From Prorocentrum cordatum (lineage: Eukaryota > Sar > Dinophyceae > Prorocentrales > Prorocentraceae): a DNA stretch of 64,000 nucleotides. Under the pieces are notes generated by a model. The model searched no databases. It was not told the origin of the DNA and saw only the letters and a program-made list of their open reading frames with translations. The stretch spans positions 181,108-245,107 of the forward strand of contig CAUYUJ010014618.1 in assembly GCA_963575745.1 (NCBI GenBank). Reading direction: 5' to 3'. Below are positions 1 through 11,252 of the stretch, piece after piece. Within the stretch, counting starts at the first letter, position 1. Every line of letters starts with the position of its first letter. The position numbers and the translations under genes are program-made.

Positions 1-11
1 AGGAGACGCGC

Positions 12-590
12 GTGCGGGAAGTTGGCAGAGAGGCAGCCCAGCGCTTGCATCGGAAGCGCGGGCTCGACTTTGACCTTGCAGCAGGACTCAGCACGGGGGA
101 CGGGCCCCAGCCCGTCCCAGGTGGTGTAGGCATTGCACTGGTGTGCGGCAGCGGTTCGCGGCAGCCACGCTCGAAACCAAGTTCAAGCAGCCCCACCGCG
201 TGCTCCGGCGGGTGGTCAACATTGGGGACGGGCTCGCCATCGATCTCATGTCAGTCTACCTCCGCGACGGGGAGGGCATGAGCGAGGCCAACGCGGACAT
301 CCTCTGGGAAGTCGCGGCGCAGCTCAGGGTGGCGGTGCGGCCGTGGATCCTGGCTGGCGACTTCAACATGGACCCCCTCCAGGTTGCGGCGTGGGCGGCG
401 ACGGCTGGAGGGCTCGCGCTGCATACAGGGGCGCCTACCTGCAGGGCGGGGGCGCTCAACGAGCTCGACTACGCGGTCGTCTCCGATGAGCTGCAGCAGT
501 TCGCGTTCGGCCACGGGCCCGTGGTCGAGGCCCCCATCGGGCCGCACAGCCCCGTTCTGTGGAAGTACGAGGGCTGCGTGCAGAAGCCAC
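12..590 (+). pseudogene. AP endonuclease domain of non-LTR element (frameshifted)
   Basis: This is the endonuclease that would nick target DNA for retrotransposition. The first 130 bases read GGVGIALVCG in one frame; from about 143 the frame shifts and continues with WILAGDFNMDP (about 347-380), which holds the GDFN motif of exonuclease-endonuclease-phosphatase enzymes, then LDYAVVSD, then IGPHSPVLW in place of the usual terminal S-D-H signature. The N-terminal catalytic Asn/Glu segment is outside the window. Another shift at 560-590 links it to the RT frame. It is a non-functional remnant. Confidence 0.75.
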
Positions 591-2336
591 GGTGCAGCAG
601 CTGCACCGCGCAGCGCGGCTGCCCTTCGCTCGGGCCATCGGCTGTCATCCCTGGGCCCCACTGCCTGCCTGGACTTGGGAGGAGGGCGCGGTCCCCCCCA
701 GCCCGAGGGCTGCCATGCAGGAGTGGCTACGTCACGCCGAGGGCTACCTTCTCCCACTCTACGACCTGCATGGGGAGGAGGGCCAGAAGCTCGCTGGCAG
801 GGCCGACGGTGCGCGCTTCGTCAACGTGCCGCTCGTCGACGCCAGCCGCCGCCGCTGGGCCCAGCTCAGCTCGCACGAGACCCGCGCCTGGGGCGGGCTG
901 GTCAGCCTGTTGCAGCGAGCCGACCTGCTGGTGGCGCGAGGGAAGGACCTACAGGGCCTGGCCAGCCTGCGCGCCCGCCTGGCAGCGCTGCGCCTGGCCG
1001 ACTACGACGGCGCCACGGCCCTTGTGCCCAGGGGAGGGCTGGGCGCTGCGGCTACCTCCAGCGATGCAGCATTGAGGAGGAGGCTCATCGAGCACGCCAG
1101 GGCCCAGCAGCAGGCCAGCCAGCGCAGCGACGCAGCTGCCGCCAGGAGGCAGTGGCAGGCCTGGGCCAAAGGCTCAGCCACAGGCGGGGGGAAGCTCGCC
1201 CACCGCTTCTCCAAGCCTGAGCCGTTGGCCAAGGCGACCCTCGTCGCGGCGGACGAGGACGAGGGCGACGCGCCCCCGGTCAACGGCGACGAGGCGGTGC
1301 GGCACTGCCTCAAGGAGTGGCTTCCGCTCTGGCTGGACCATCGGCGCCGAGGAGGCCTCGAGGAAGCGGCCAGCTGGGAGGCGCCCTAGCCGCTGCCGAG
1401 TCTCGAGGGGGACAGCCTCAGGTACCTGCCCAAGCGGCACGGGAGGTGGGCAGGCCTTGGATGGGACCAGCTCCACCCGAGGCAGCTGCTCCTCCCGGAC
1501 GAGTCCTTCCTGGCCAGGCTCCTCGACGTGCTGTCCAGCTGGGAGGACGGGCCCGAGGCCTACTTGGACTGGCTCTCTGTCATCGTATTCCGCGCCAAGG
1601 CAGACGGCGGTCGGAGGCCCATTGTTCTCACCTGCCTTCAGCTTCGCCTCTGGTCGGCCCTGCGAGGGCCTATCGTCAGGGCATGGGGGGCGCAGCACCA
1701 CGAGGTCTGGTACATCGGCGGGGAGCTGAACACGTGCGAGAGGGCTGGCTGGGTGCACCAGACCCCCACGGCCCTGGCATACGAGAAGGGGCTCAGCACT
1801 GGCACGGTCCTAGGGGACCTACGGAAGTTCTACGAGAACATCAGCCGCAAGGAGCTCTTGGTGGAGGCGCAGGCCACGGGCTTCCCTGCCAAGCTCCTCA
1901 GGGCATGCTGCGTCTCGTACTCAGGCTACAGAGTCATCACGGTCGATGGGGCTTGCAGCTCGCCCTTTCGAGCAACTGGCACGGTGCTGGCAGGCTGCTC
2001 CTGCGCGACGGGGATAGCCAAGCTACTCCTCTTCAGATCTTTCAAGAAGGTGGCGGCCTTCTACCCCAGCGTGCGGCTGGACAGCGTCGTCGACGATTTC
2101 ACGCTCCAGACTGTGGGCACCACGGGCATGGTGAAGGCAGTGCTTGGACCCGCCACGCGCATGCTGTTGGGCTGATTCGACGAGAAGCGGGTGCCCGTCC
2201 ACTTCGGGAAGCTTTGCTACCTCACACCTGACGCGGAGGTGGCGAAGCAGCTGGAGTCGGAGTGGCCCGCTGAGGACGGCAGGGCGCAGCGCGGCAGGCT
2301 GCTAGGCACCGACGTGCACGACGGGCGCCGGAGGCG
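559..2336 (+). pseudogene. Reverse transcriptase, fingers and palm (two in-frame stops)
   Basis: One frame runs from 559 to 2336, interrupted only by TAG at 1387-1389 and TGA at 2173-2175. The first part (559-1386) is the linker between endonuclease and RT. The RT core has motif A LGDLRKFYE (Asp near 1816), motif B GTVLAGCSCAT (about 1978-2010) and motif C VVDDFTLQ (about 2089-2112). Both metal-binding aspartates of VDD are intact, so the palm itself looks little decayed. After the TGA the frame still reads VHFGKLCYL and then LGTDVHDG, a block also present in the second copy as LGTDANDG. The two isolated stops suggest a recently dead copy, or stops produced by sequence error. Confidence 0.8.
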
Positions 2337-2935
2337 CACCGCCATTGGGCGCAGCGGGTCGAGGATGCACTGGCAAGGTCTCGGAGGCTGCAGGTCCTGA
2401 GGTCAGCTGGGGCCAAGGTCGCCACGGTGCAGAGGGGCGGCCCCGCGGCGGCCGCCACCTGGGGCTCGGCCACGACTGGCCTCGCCCCTTCGGTTCTACA
2501 CTGGCTACGGGTTGCTGCAGCGCGTGGCGAAGGGCCTCTGGCGCCAGGCGCGTCCGTCGGCCTGCGGCTGAGGTGCTTCCCCAAAGGCATCGAGAGGGAC
2601 CCAGCGGTGGTGAACGCTGGCCTAGTTGTGCTGCAGTTCGGCATGGCGCTCTGGCTGGGCTACCCCACTTCGTTCGCCCTCAACGCGCTGCTGGAGAATG
2701 CCAAGCAGCGGTTCTCGACGGCGAAGCGGCCTTGGGCAACCTGCAGAGACCCCGTGGCAGCCTTTTTCCTCACCATCACCAGGCTTGGCTGGTCCATCGA
2801 GGGCGGCAGGCACGTCACCACCGACCAGGGGTTGGAGGTCGACCTCGCCAGGGTCTCGCCATACTTCAGCAAGGGGCTGGCAGAGAGAGCGGCCAAGAGT
2901 TGGTCCGACCGCGACGCCACCCACCCTCAGGATGT
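2337..2935 (+). pseudogene. RT thumb / linker segment of non-LTR element
   Basis: After a frameshift near 2330 a new frame reads HWAQRVEDALARSRRLQ, then GGPAAAATWGSATTG, and stays open to about 2935. The same order (LGTD block, Arg/Leu-rich helix, WGSA block) occurs in the second copy as QQLRAAGASC and MWGSAVTG, which supports this as the real frame. It is the region between the RT palm and the zinc knuckle; no separate enzymatic function is recognised. Confidence 0.65.
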
Positions 2936-4764
2936 ACCCCCACCCGAGCTCGGATCTGTACTGGGGCTCGCTGCAGAGGCTCGGCAGGACAGAGGAGTCG
3001 CTTGGCTGGCAGCAACACCAGCGAGCGGCCCTTCACTCGGCCATCTCAGGCACTGTACTCTCTCAGACGCGGCTCTACAAGAGAGGCATGGCCTCCGAGT
3101 GGGAATGCCTCATGTGCAGGGGCGCTCCTGGCACGCTCTGGCACAGGCTTTACGGATGCGATGGTCACGCGGCCTTCCGCAAGGGCGAGGCCTCACCCGA
3201 GCTCCTTCGGCACGCAGAGGTGGCTCGGGCTGCAGGAGGCAACTGCGGCGAGATGTTCGGCATGTGCCTCTTCCCGTCGCTCGACCACGCGATCCCGAGG
3301 CGCGACCCACGTGGAGATCCAGTTCGCTGGTATCGGCGCCCAGCCTCGGGGTACCTCACAGGCCTCATCTTCACGGATGGCAGCGCGGTCGGCGCGCGGT
3401 GGCCAGAGATGCAGCGCGCTGGCTGGTCGCCCGCGCAGTGCGACAGGCATGGGCGCCTGGAGGCAGCAGCATGGGGATGGGTGCCCCTCTCCATGGCGCC
3501 GCGGCAGGAGGCGAGGGATGGCGAGGACTACGCGTACCACATGGCGGCCTTTCTCTGCGAGGGTCACGTCGACTTCCAGACGGACTGCGCTGGGACGGTT
3601 GCTTGCGCCCTGAGGGGAGCTGCATGGGCATGCCGCCCAGGGTCGCCGCGGGCCCACATGTGGAATGCTCTCTACGCCTCCTTCGGCGGCTCACGCAGCT
3701 ACACGGTCACCAAGGTGCTGGCCCACGCCACCGCCGCCGATGTGGAGGCGGACCGCGCGACCTGGTGGCAGCGGGCAGGCAACAGGCTCGCCGACGAGGC
3801 AGCGAAGGAGGGAGCGAAGCTGGCGCTGGCCGACGACCAGCTGGACTTAGCCTACGGCCTCGACCTCATTGCAAGGCAGGCTATGATCTTCACTGGCAAG
3901 CTCCACGCGCGCATGGCGGATCGGAGGCTGCTCGACCACGCCAGCGACATCATCCTGGAGTTTTCGGAGCCTGAGGCGGGCCACGAGGAGCATGAGAACA
4001 GCGGGGGTCACGCTGCCGAGGCCTCCTGGGGGGCTGCAGGCGCGGCGGCTGTGGCCCTGGCTGCGGCGCGGGCCTCGGCGGAGGGCGACGAGCCCCCTGC
4101 AGCTCGACGACCACGGCAGCCGCGGTCGATCGGTGGCCACTCCATCGTCGAGCGAGCCGTCACGGGGCCTGGCACGGACGGCGCCACCATGGTCCACTGC
4201 GTGAAGTGGTACGCCTACGCCCACCAGCGCATGCAGGGCATCCTGGGGCCGTGCGGCACGGGGGCAGGACGTGAGCCGCAGATCGATAGGATTCGCAGAG
4301 GGCTTTTCCCTAACGTCAAGGGCGGCCGTGGGTCCTGGCGCCTCGGGGAGCAGTTTTTTCCCTCCGAGGCCTGGCGTGCGAAATTCAGCCAGAGGCTTTC
4401 GCCCGCAGCCGGCCCCGCGGCCAGCAGGGCCATGGGCAGCGGGCAGCAGGGCCCTGCTCAGCGCCTGCCCCGCTCGCGAGCGCTGTTGCGTTTTGGAGTC
4501 GGGCCCGAGCAGGAGGCCGACTTCCTCTTCCTCGTCGGCCAGGCAGCGAGCCGATCGGAGGTCCAAGGGAGACCCCGACGAGCTCGAAGGGGAGGCTTCC
4601 GACTAAGGGGGGTGGAGGCGCCCCTCTTCTCTCTTGCGGTGCAGAGGCTCATACTGCGTTGTAGGCTTCTGCAGGCTCGGAGAGGCCCCAACTTTGAGGG
4701 TTTGGGGCCTTTGGCTTCTAGGGGGCTCCGGCAAAGTTTCGGGGCCCGCGAGGCTCTGCTCTAG
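2935..4764 (+). pseudogene. Zinc knuckle, RNase H and C-terminal domain of non-LTR element
   Basis: The frame shifts near 2935 and then runs open to 4764. A zinc-knuckle-like segment ECLMCRGAPGTLWHRLYGC (3097-3159) precedes RNase H. RNase H has IFTDGSAV (first catalytic Asp, about 3372), RHGRLEAAAWGW (candidate Glu), FQTDCAGTV (second Asp, about 3580) and AGNRLADEAAKEG (terminal Asp, about 3793). RNase H would remove the RNA template during second-strand synthesis. Beyond it lies an Ala-rich spacer and a C-terminal block with VHCVKWYAYAH and GPCGTG, which resembles a degraded CxxCG...C finger seen better in the second copy. The final 150 codons are low-complexity Arg-rich and may be non-coding. 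Confidence 0.75.
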
Positions 4765-4856
4765 AGTGCCCCTGGCGCCCTGAGCTGGACTGGACGGTCC
4801 TTCAGTTAGGGGGTTGGGTCGGCTCGGCCAGCCCCCCACCTGCCGTGTAGCGAGGC

Positions 4857-5841
<985 letters not shown>

Positions 5842-6868
5842 GTGCTCGATGGCTACAACCCGCATGCCGTATACCGTACATCCGCACATGCCATATGCCA
5901 GGATGCACATTCAATCATTCTTCAGAGCCCCGTTCAGGGACATAGGTTTCTTATTCCGATTGAGTGATCGTCGCGGGGGGGAGCAGGGATAGGAAGGGGA
6001 GAGGCGGCGGCAAGAGGAGAGGGATATGCGAGGGCAGGCTGGGGAGGGGAGGCTGGGGAGAAGGGCGGAGGACGGAATTGAGAGGAGGGGCCCGCCAACC
6101 TCTCCAGATTTCGACGAGCATCCAATCATGGGTCTGGCTTCTCACCGAATGCCTTCCTGAGTTGGTCTGGCGCTGTCTGAGCTGTTCTCGGATGTGGCTT
6201 TCAGGGCTGGCTTTCGGTGTCCTCAACAAGTTGGATCAGGAGAAAGCGAGTGGCCGGCCATTGCAGCGTGAATTCCCACAGTGGCCCGGGTGGGCCGTCA
6301 TTCCTGGGTGGGGGCCCCGGGTGGGTTGTCATTCCTGCCTTCCTAGGCGTTCGCTTCCCTCAGAGACGACGTGCTGTCCTTGGGCTCTGCAGTGACTTCG
6401 CGGGGTGGTCGGCAGTCTGGTGTTCTGGCCCATCTCGGGTGCATGTTAAATTGACGCTCCCGAAGGCAGAACATCACCGTGAGCATGATGTTCCGCGAGC
6501 AGCTTGACAGGCTCGTGGAGGACTCGTTCGCTTGAGTAGTCTGTGCCGCATTGATGTGTATTGGAGGAGGATGGAAAGTCCAAGCGTGGGAGCGATCAAC
6601 AAGTACCCATTTGTTTCGGACGGGGTTCGGTGTCCCTTCGGTCCCCAGTGAGGGTTCAGGGAGATAAATTACACTTGGAGGGGCATTGCATCTATGCGAT
6701 ATTCATCATATCAACACCCTGGCTACACCATATCCGAAAGCGAGCGAGGAGCGTCCCCCAAGGTGCCCAACTTCACCTATTCCTTGAATGGCTTGTCGCC
6801 CAAGCTATCAGCATGAAGGGTGGGGAGGGCAGGATTGGTGCCGCTCTTCGGCGGGACTATGGCCGCTC
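5842..6868. other. Non-coding stretch, no gene recognised
   Basis: Mixed sequence with a purine-rich patch at 5975-6090 and a short direct repeat of GTGGGCCGTCATTCCTGGG-type sequence near 6285-6335. Short ORFs show no domain or codon pattern I recognise. Confidence 0.6.
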
Positions 6869-6968
6869 TTCCTCCTCCTCCTCGCGTTTAGTCTCTTCCT
6901 CCTCCTCCTCCTCTTCCTCCTCCTCCTCCTCCTCCTCGCCTCCTCCTCCTCCTCCTCCTCGCGTTTAG
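6869..6968. repeat. (TCC)n tract
   Basis: Pyrimidine-only TCC/CTC triplets, interrupted twice by GCGTTTAGTCTC, which shows that the tract was itself duplicated. Confidence 0.9.
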
Positions 6969-7310
6969 TCTCGTCCTCCTTCTTGCCACCCCCGTGTCTT
7001 TGCCTTACGCGTCGTCACCTTCCACCGTCCCTTCCTCTGTCTCCTTGTCCTTGTTTTGCTCGCCGCCCTTTTTCTCCCGGGGGACACATGAACGACGCGG
7101 AACAACGGGGTCGTCTGCGCCGACATTGGCGCGTAAGGTGCCCGCGTGAGGTCGCGCGCAAGCGCCCTCGTCTCCAACGGAGCGTGCCGCGCTGGCGGCC
7201 CGCGTAAGCCACCGCGCGCCCTGGATGGGGCAATCATCGCCTCCCCCTTGGATCCGCTGGGGCGGTTGGGCACGTGCTGTCGGAAAGGGTGGAGGGGGGG
7301 GCTGGAGAGA

Positions 7311-7398
7311 TTAGGAGGAGGAGGTGGAGGAGGAGGAGGAGGAGGTGGAGGAGGAGGAGGAGGAGGAGGAGGATCAGGAGGGGCAGGAGGATTTCTGG
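7311..7398. repeat. (GGA)n tract
   Basis: Purine-only GGA/GGT triplets. Confidence 0.9.
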
Positions 7399-7461
7399 GG
7401 GGCGGGACTGGGCAGGCCCAGTCAGATGGTTAATCACCCCTTCCTTAAGAATAGGTACGGC

Positions 7462-7680
7462 AGGTTCACGCGGCGTTGGCGCGCTGGCGACGCCGGCGAA
7501 AGCGTTCCATGTTGAAATCTGCGACGCGGAAGCACCGAGGGGCACGGTGACGCCAATGGATCCGACGGAATTCAGACTGGAACGATCGGAGCCGCGATCG
7601 ATTCAGGGTTCAACGACCGACGCGGTGTCGAGAATCTGTGCGCGCGCCGACGCCGCGCGAACATGCCGTCACCCATCCAG
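7462..7680. repeat. Dispersed repeat family R, copy 1
   Basis: About 200 bp sharing blocks with 43905-44085 and 57310-57500, for example GGTTCAACGACC, CGGTGTC and GCGCGAACATGCCGT. Diverged; type unknown. Confidence 0.5.
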
Positions 7681-7756
7681 AGTAAGGACGCCATGCCATC
7701 GCGCGGCACACCCGTTTTTGTTTGCAGTCGTCCACATGGAAAGGAGGATGTGAAGC

Positions 7757-7993
7757 AGTGGCGAAGCGTCCTGGCTCGCCTATAGTCCTACCAAACAACG
7801 TTCGAAGAACCTTTCGTTGCTTCCACGAGATGTTCTTAGAACATGTCTGGCGGAGTCTGTCTTTGTTTAACACATCGGGTCTATGTTCCAAGAACATTGC
7901 TTCTGTTCTTAGAACATTCCTGGGTTGTAAGAACATTTCGTGGTAGGACTAAAGGAATGCTGGGACGGTCGGCCCCTGCTCAAGAGGGGGCGA
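7757..7993. repeat. Dispersed repeat family H, copy 1
   Basis: Similar along about 230 bp to 13384-13610, from GCGAAGCGTCCTGGCT to GGGACGGTCGG. Inside are inverted TAGTCCTACCA / TGGTAGGACTA arms at about 7783 and 7942 and several TTAGAACATT-like subrepeats. Probably a mobile or once-mobile element; no coding capacity. Confidence 0.65.
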
Positions 7994-8190
7994 TCAACCA
8001 GCCGTGTGGTCGTGCACCCGCGGCCCGCTTCCTGCCCACTGGTCGGCAGGCCGTGGCATCCCCCTCCCCCCGACCGCCCGCTTGCCGCCCCTCGCGGCGC
8101 GGGCGCCCAGCGCCACGGAGCGTGCAGAGAAGGGAGCCGCTTCGAGAAAAGCATGCCTCAGAGGAGTAAAGGGTACCCATGCCTCTAATT

Positions 8191-8351
8191 TTGAGTCGGG
8201 CCTGTCCCTCTACAAGGGGGAATATTCAAAAAAGTAAAACAATAGTCGGGGGGCTATGTTTTGACTATGTTTGAACATTTGAAGGGTATGTCTGGGGTAT
8301 CTTGAATTGTTTCGCCCAACATCCCCCTATGGGGGGACGTGCCCGACTTAA
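8191..8351. mobile_element. MITE family B, complete copy with 8-bp target duplication
   Basis: 161 bp with terminal inverted repeats: the left end reads TTGAGTCGGGCCTGTCCC, and the right end, read in reverse, TTAAGTCGGGCACGTCCC. It is flanked by the perfect direct repeat CTCTAATT at 8183-8190 and 8352-8359. The centre holds AATAGTCGGGGGGC. An 8-bp duplication and short inverted termini fit a non-autonomous hAT-like DNA transposon; the superfamily is inferred. Confidence 0.85.
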
Positions 8352-8399
8352 CTCTAATTGCCCTTCGCTCGTTTCCCCCTTTTTGAGCCTCCTGGGCGG

Positions 8400-8500
8400 C
8401 CCTCGTCACCACCGCTGGAGTCGCCTCGAGATCCTGGTCGGAACGCACCCCAGGAGAGGTCTGGGGAGCACAGTCGGCCCAGATTAGTGGGTCGACCCTG
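8400..8500. repeat. Dispersed repeat family I
   Basis: The block GAACGCACCCCAGGAGAGGT and its flanks recur at 12670-12750 and, more diverged, at 10085-10160 (GGCACCCCGGGAGAGGTCCG). Confidence 0.55.
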
Positions 8501-8767
8501 CAAAATCAAGGGTACTCTTGTGTCCTGTGTCTCGCGACCCATGCCTCTTACATTCCTGTGGCAATGTGGCCCTGGGAAGGGTCTTGTGTCCTCTCGCGTG
8601 TCCTGTCCAACCAAGTCCGAAAGAAGTGCGCCTGTCCCAGGGAGCCCCCAGGACTTCTCAGGGATGCCCCCACGGCCTGCGGAGCACCCCTCTGGAGGCC
8701 CAGAGGGGGCCCCAGGGGGGCTCCAGAGTGGAGCCCAAACCTGGGGTGCACCTTTTGGGCCAGGGCC

Positions 8768-8960
8768 ACCCTACTTCACCCTACTTTAGCCTTGACCATC
8801 AGAAGGAATTTCGAGCACCCAGGACAGTACCGAAATTGGAAGGTTTCACGTGTCGGGCCCTGGGAAACACTCGTCCGACACTCTTTCGGCACTTTTCCGG
8901 GTGCTCCAAGTTATTTCTGGGATGTGGCTTGTGAGTGCGATGGGAGCAACATAAGGCCAG
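8768..8960. mobile_element. MITE family E, degenerate copy
   Basis: Internal sequence TTAGCCTTGACCATCAGAAG through ATTTCTGGGATG matches 31993-32155. The right terminus GGGAGCAACATAAGGC is intact; the left terminus is degraded. See the complete copy at 31975-32188. Confidence 0.7.
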
Positions 8961-9396
8961 TGGCACATTCTGACAGCACCCGAGCAGAGCCGCCCCTGGG
9001 ACACGTCCTTGTGGCTGTCCCCGGCCAGCGTCTTGAGGTGGATCCAGCCGTGACCGCGATCGGAGGCAACGGCGCGGGGCGATCGGCTTCTGGCCGGCGG
9101 CGAGCGAGCAGGGGGGGGATGAGAAGGAGAGGGCCTTCTCGGATGGCGGCGGGACTGCAGGCAGGGTGTTCTTCTTGGCACGGGCCTCCGCTGTAAGAAG
9201 GGGGGGGCCGGGCCGCGAGGGGGGGGGGGGGAGACGGGGCACGTCGAGCCTGCCTCGGCAAGATGCACCGCGCGGGCGGCGCCGCTCGTGCCCGTCCTGG
9301 GCGGCGTGGGGCGCTCGGGCCACCACCACTGGCGAGGCATTGGGGGAATCGGGAAGCCGATGCTGCTCGCCCCCAAGATCGGCGGCGAGCGAGGGT
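8961..9396. other. Non-coding, purine-rich
   Basis: G-rich runs at 9110-9235 and a TTCTCGGATGGCGGC segment that recurs near 19690. No gene recognised. Confidence 0.5.
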
Positions 9397-9607
9397 CAGA
9401 GCCCCACATCATCAGGGGTAACTCGGGTCAGGGCTAACTCGGGTTCCTTTTTCGGGAATCCATACCCGAGTTACCCCGGATAACTCGGGCGTCCAGAGCC
9501 CCACATCATCAGGGGTAACTCGGGTCAGGGCTAACTCGGGTTCCTTTTTCGGGAATCCAAACCCGAGTTACCCCGGACCCGAGTTACCTCGGATAACTCG
9601 GGCGCCC
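9397..9607. mobile_element. Dimeric hairpin element family G, copy 1
   Basis: Two tandem units of about 100 bp, each starting CAGAGCCCCACATCATCAGG. Each unit holds inverted arms of the AACTCGGGTT / AACCCGAGTT type and GGTAACTCGGG / CCCGAGTTACC, so each can fold into a hairpin. The same dimeric arrangement occurs at 37759-37985. Confidence 0.8.
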
Positions 9608-9669
9608 AAGAGGGGGGGGAAGTGAGAAGGGGCGGGGAGCTGTCAACCCTTCTTACATTACTGTCTAGA

Positions 9670-9840
9670 CTCAACGCACCCAGAGCTGAAATCTAGGCTT
9701 GTTGGGCTTCATGGGAGAGAGAAAAGAAGTAGAAAGGGCGGGCCTTCTCAGAAGGCTCGGAAGTCCCCTGGCGTTCTGAGAAATTTCCGAGGCCTTCCCC
9801 GAAGACACAAACAATTTCTCAGAAGGCGCGAGGGCTTCTT
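9670..9840. repeat. Hairpin-rich repeat family K
   Basis: Several TTCTCAGAAGGC-type inverted repeats. Similar sequence occurs at 18740-18860 and 19640-20040. Confidence 0.5.
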
Positions 9841-9990
9841 TGCCTCCAGGGTGCTCTAGTTTTCTTGGGTTTCGATGGTTTTGCTGTCGAAAGCGTGGCG
9901 CTACCACGCCAAAACTCAATGGACGTCCTGGGGCCTCCAGGTCGGGGTTCTTGTGGGAGGTATCTTGTGGTCGGGCCCCTACTGTTCCTC
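9841..9990. repeat. Dispersed repeat family D, copy 1
   Basis: Starts TGCCTCCAGGGTGCTC and contains TTGGGTTTCGATGGTTTTGC and CAATGGACGTCCTGGGG. Homologous copies lie at 22214-22364, 26192-26370 and 60404-60584. No inverted termini found; a SINE-like origin is possible but unproven. Confidence 0.75.
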
Positions 9991-10337
9991 ACTGTTCCTC
10001 GGAGGAGGACAAGGTGCCCCTACCGCTGCCGAGGCCTCGTTCCCCTTCGTTCGGGGCCTCATGGGAGGCTCCCGTCTCCACCGCTGGTCTCGCCTCGGAG
10101 TTCTGGGCAGTTGGCACCCCGGGAGAGGTCCGGGGAGCAGCGGTATCGGTACTTTTTGGTTCCCCCCCGAGCGGGTCCCCCCCCCGAGCGGGTCCCCCCC
10201 CCCGAGCGGGTCCCCCCCGAGCGGGTCCCCCCCGACCTTTCTCCCCCACTCGGGGGCGCCCCTGCAGGTCCCAAAAACGTGGGCAACTCTTGCCGGCCCT
10301 CCCCGAGAGGTGCACAGGCGCCCCCCCGCTTGCGCAG
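9991..10337. other. Sequence 5' to first recognised myosin exon
   Basis: Holds a family I relic (10085-10160) and tandem CCCCCCGAGCGGGT units (10165-10235). The last bases, CCCCCCCGCTTGCGCAG, form a polypyrimidine tract and AG acceptor for the exon at 10338. No upstream myosin exon is recognised between 1 and 10337. Confidence 0.6.
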
Positions 10338-10415
10338 GACCTCAACCGGACGAACCCGCGATACGTCCGCTGCGTCAAGCCCAACGCCGTGAAGCGTCCT
10401 CGCGAGTTCGACTCG
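10338..10415 (+). CDS. Myosin heavy chain, exon a (actin-binding RCVKPN segment)
   Basis: 78 nt, 26 codons, starting DLNRTNPRYVRCVKPNAV and ending EFDS. It matches the highly conserved myosin motor block usually written tPhyIRCIKPN, near the actin-binding helix-loop-helix and just before the SH helices. The acceptor is TTGCGCAG before GAC; the donor is TCG followed by GTCGCG, so the exon ends in phase 0. The next exon starts in phase 0 and continues the myosin consensus (FDS then TDVLRQLR), which supports both borders. Earlier exons with the P-loop, switch I and switch II are not seen in this window. The myosin class cannot be told from these pieces. Confidence 0.85.
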
Positions 10416-10440
10416 GTCGCGCGGGGGGTTGGCGAGAAGG

Positions 10441-10493
10441 AGGGGGAGGGAGTAGAGGAGGAGGAGGAGAAGGAGGAGGAGGAGGAGGAAAAC
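10441..10493. repeat. (GAG)n tract
   Basis: Purine-only GAG/GGA triplets directly after exon a. Confidence 0.85.
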
Positions 10494-10539
10494 ATTACAC
10501 CGCACTCACATCTATACCCCTGGGTGGGTGTATGTGCGG

Positions 10540-10905
10540 CCGTTTTGCGCTGTCATGTGCGCGCATGTGCGCGGCATGTGCCAGTCATGTGCCAGGCCTG
10601 TGCGGCCCTTCTTGGATGGACTTCCTACTGTGCACGTCGTGCCCGGGCATGTGCGGGGGCATGTGCGCTGTGTTTTGATGTATCCATCATACGCACATGC
10701 ACGCACAGTCCGACGCACATGCGCGCACATGCCTGCACATGCGAGAGGTGTTCGAGAATCGCAGATCTGTCATCGGCACATGCACGCACATGCCTGTGCA
10801 ACCTCTCTTCGGGAGGCCGCGCGGGCCCGCACATGCACGCACATGCGGTGAAGCGCGCGGGCGCACATGCGTGCACATCCCAATGCACATGCACGCTCGT
10901 GCCCT
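10540..10905. repeat. CATGTGCG-motif cluster in opposing orientation
   Basis: The left half (10550-10680) is rich in GCATGTGCG; the right half (10690-10890) is rich in its complement CGCACATGC, so the block is a loose inverted repeat of about 350 bp. Confidence 0.75.
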
Positions 10906-11189
10906 AGGAGCTGTCTGGGACCCCTGTGCCTCCAATGCCTCCTGGCCCCTGAAAGAGTTTGTTGTGCGTTTAGACTCGCCCGCTGCTGGCGGGGGCGGTT
11001 CTTCGCCCGGTTCGTGAGCTGGCGGTGGCGTGCCCTCCTAGTAAAACATTCTCCCGCGCGCCTTCTCAGCTCGGCCGGAGAAGCAGGGGTGGGGGGGGGG
11101 AGGTGGAGGGGGAGGGGAAGGAGGGGGGGCCGAGGAGGCGGACGCCCCCGGCTCGGCCGGCCCGCCCGCCTGTTCGGCTCGGCCAGAAG

Positions 11190-11247
11190 AGAAGGAGGAG
11201 GAGGAGGAAGAGGAGGAGGAGGAGGAGGAGGACGAGGAGGAGGAGGT
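11190..11247. repeat. (GGA)n tract
   Basis: Purine-only GGA/GAG triplets with a few interruptions. Confidence 0.85.
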
Positions 11248-11252
11248 GAGAG

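Larger units (their letters stand above)
1..4856 (+). mobile_element. Decayed non-LTR retrotransposon, copy 1 (5' end outside window)
   Basis: Protein similarity, in order, shows an AP-type endonuclease, a reverse transcriptase, a zinc knuckle, RNase H and a C-terminal Cys/His region, the architecture of a LINE-like element that integrates by target-primed reverse transcription. The reading frame changes at about 140, 560-590, 2330 and 2935 and has in-frame stops at 1387-1389 (TAG) and 2173-2175 (TGA), so this copy is dead. No LTRs are seen. The 5' end is cut by the window. The 3' end is followed within about 100 bp by a (TAC)n tract. A related copy on the opposite strand ends the window (61039-64000). 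The assignment rests on motifs read by eye; the clade is not determined. Confidence 0.85.
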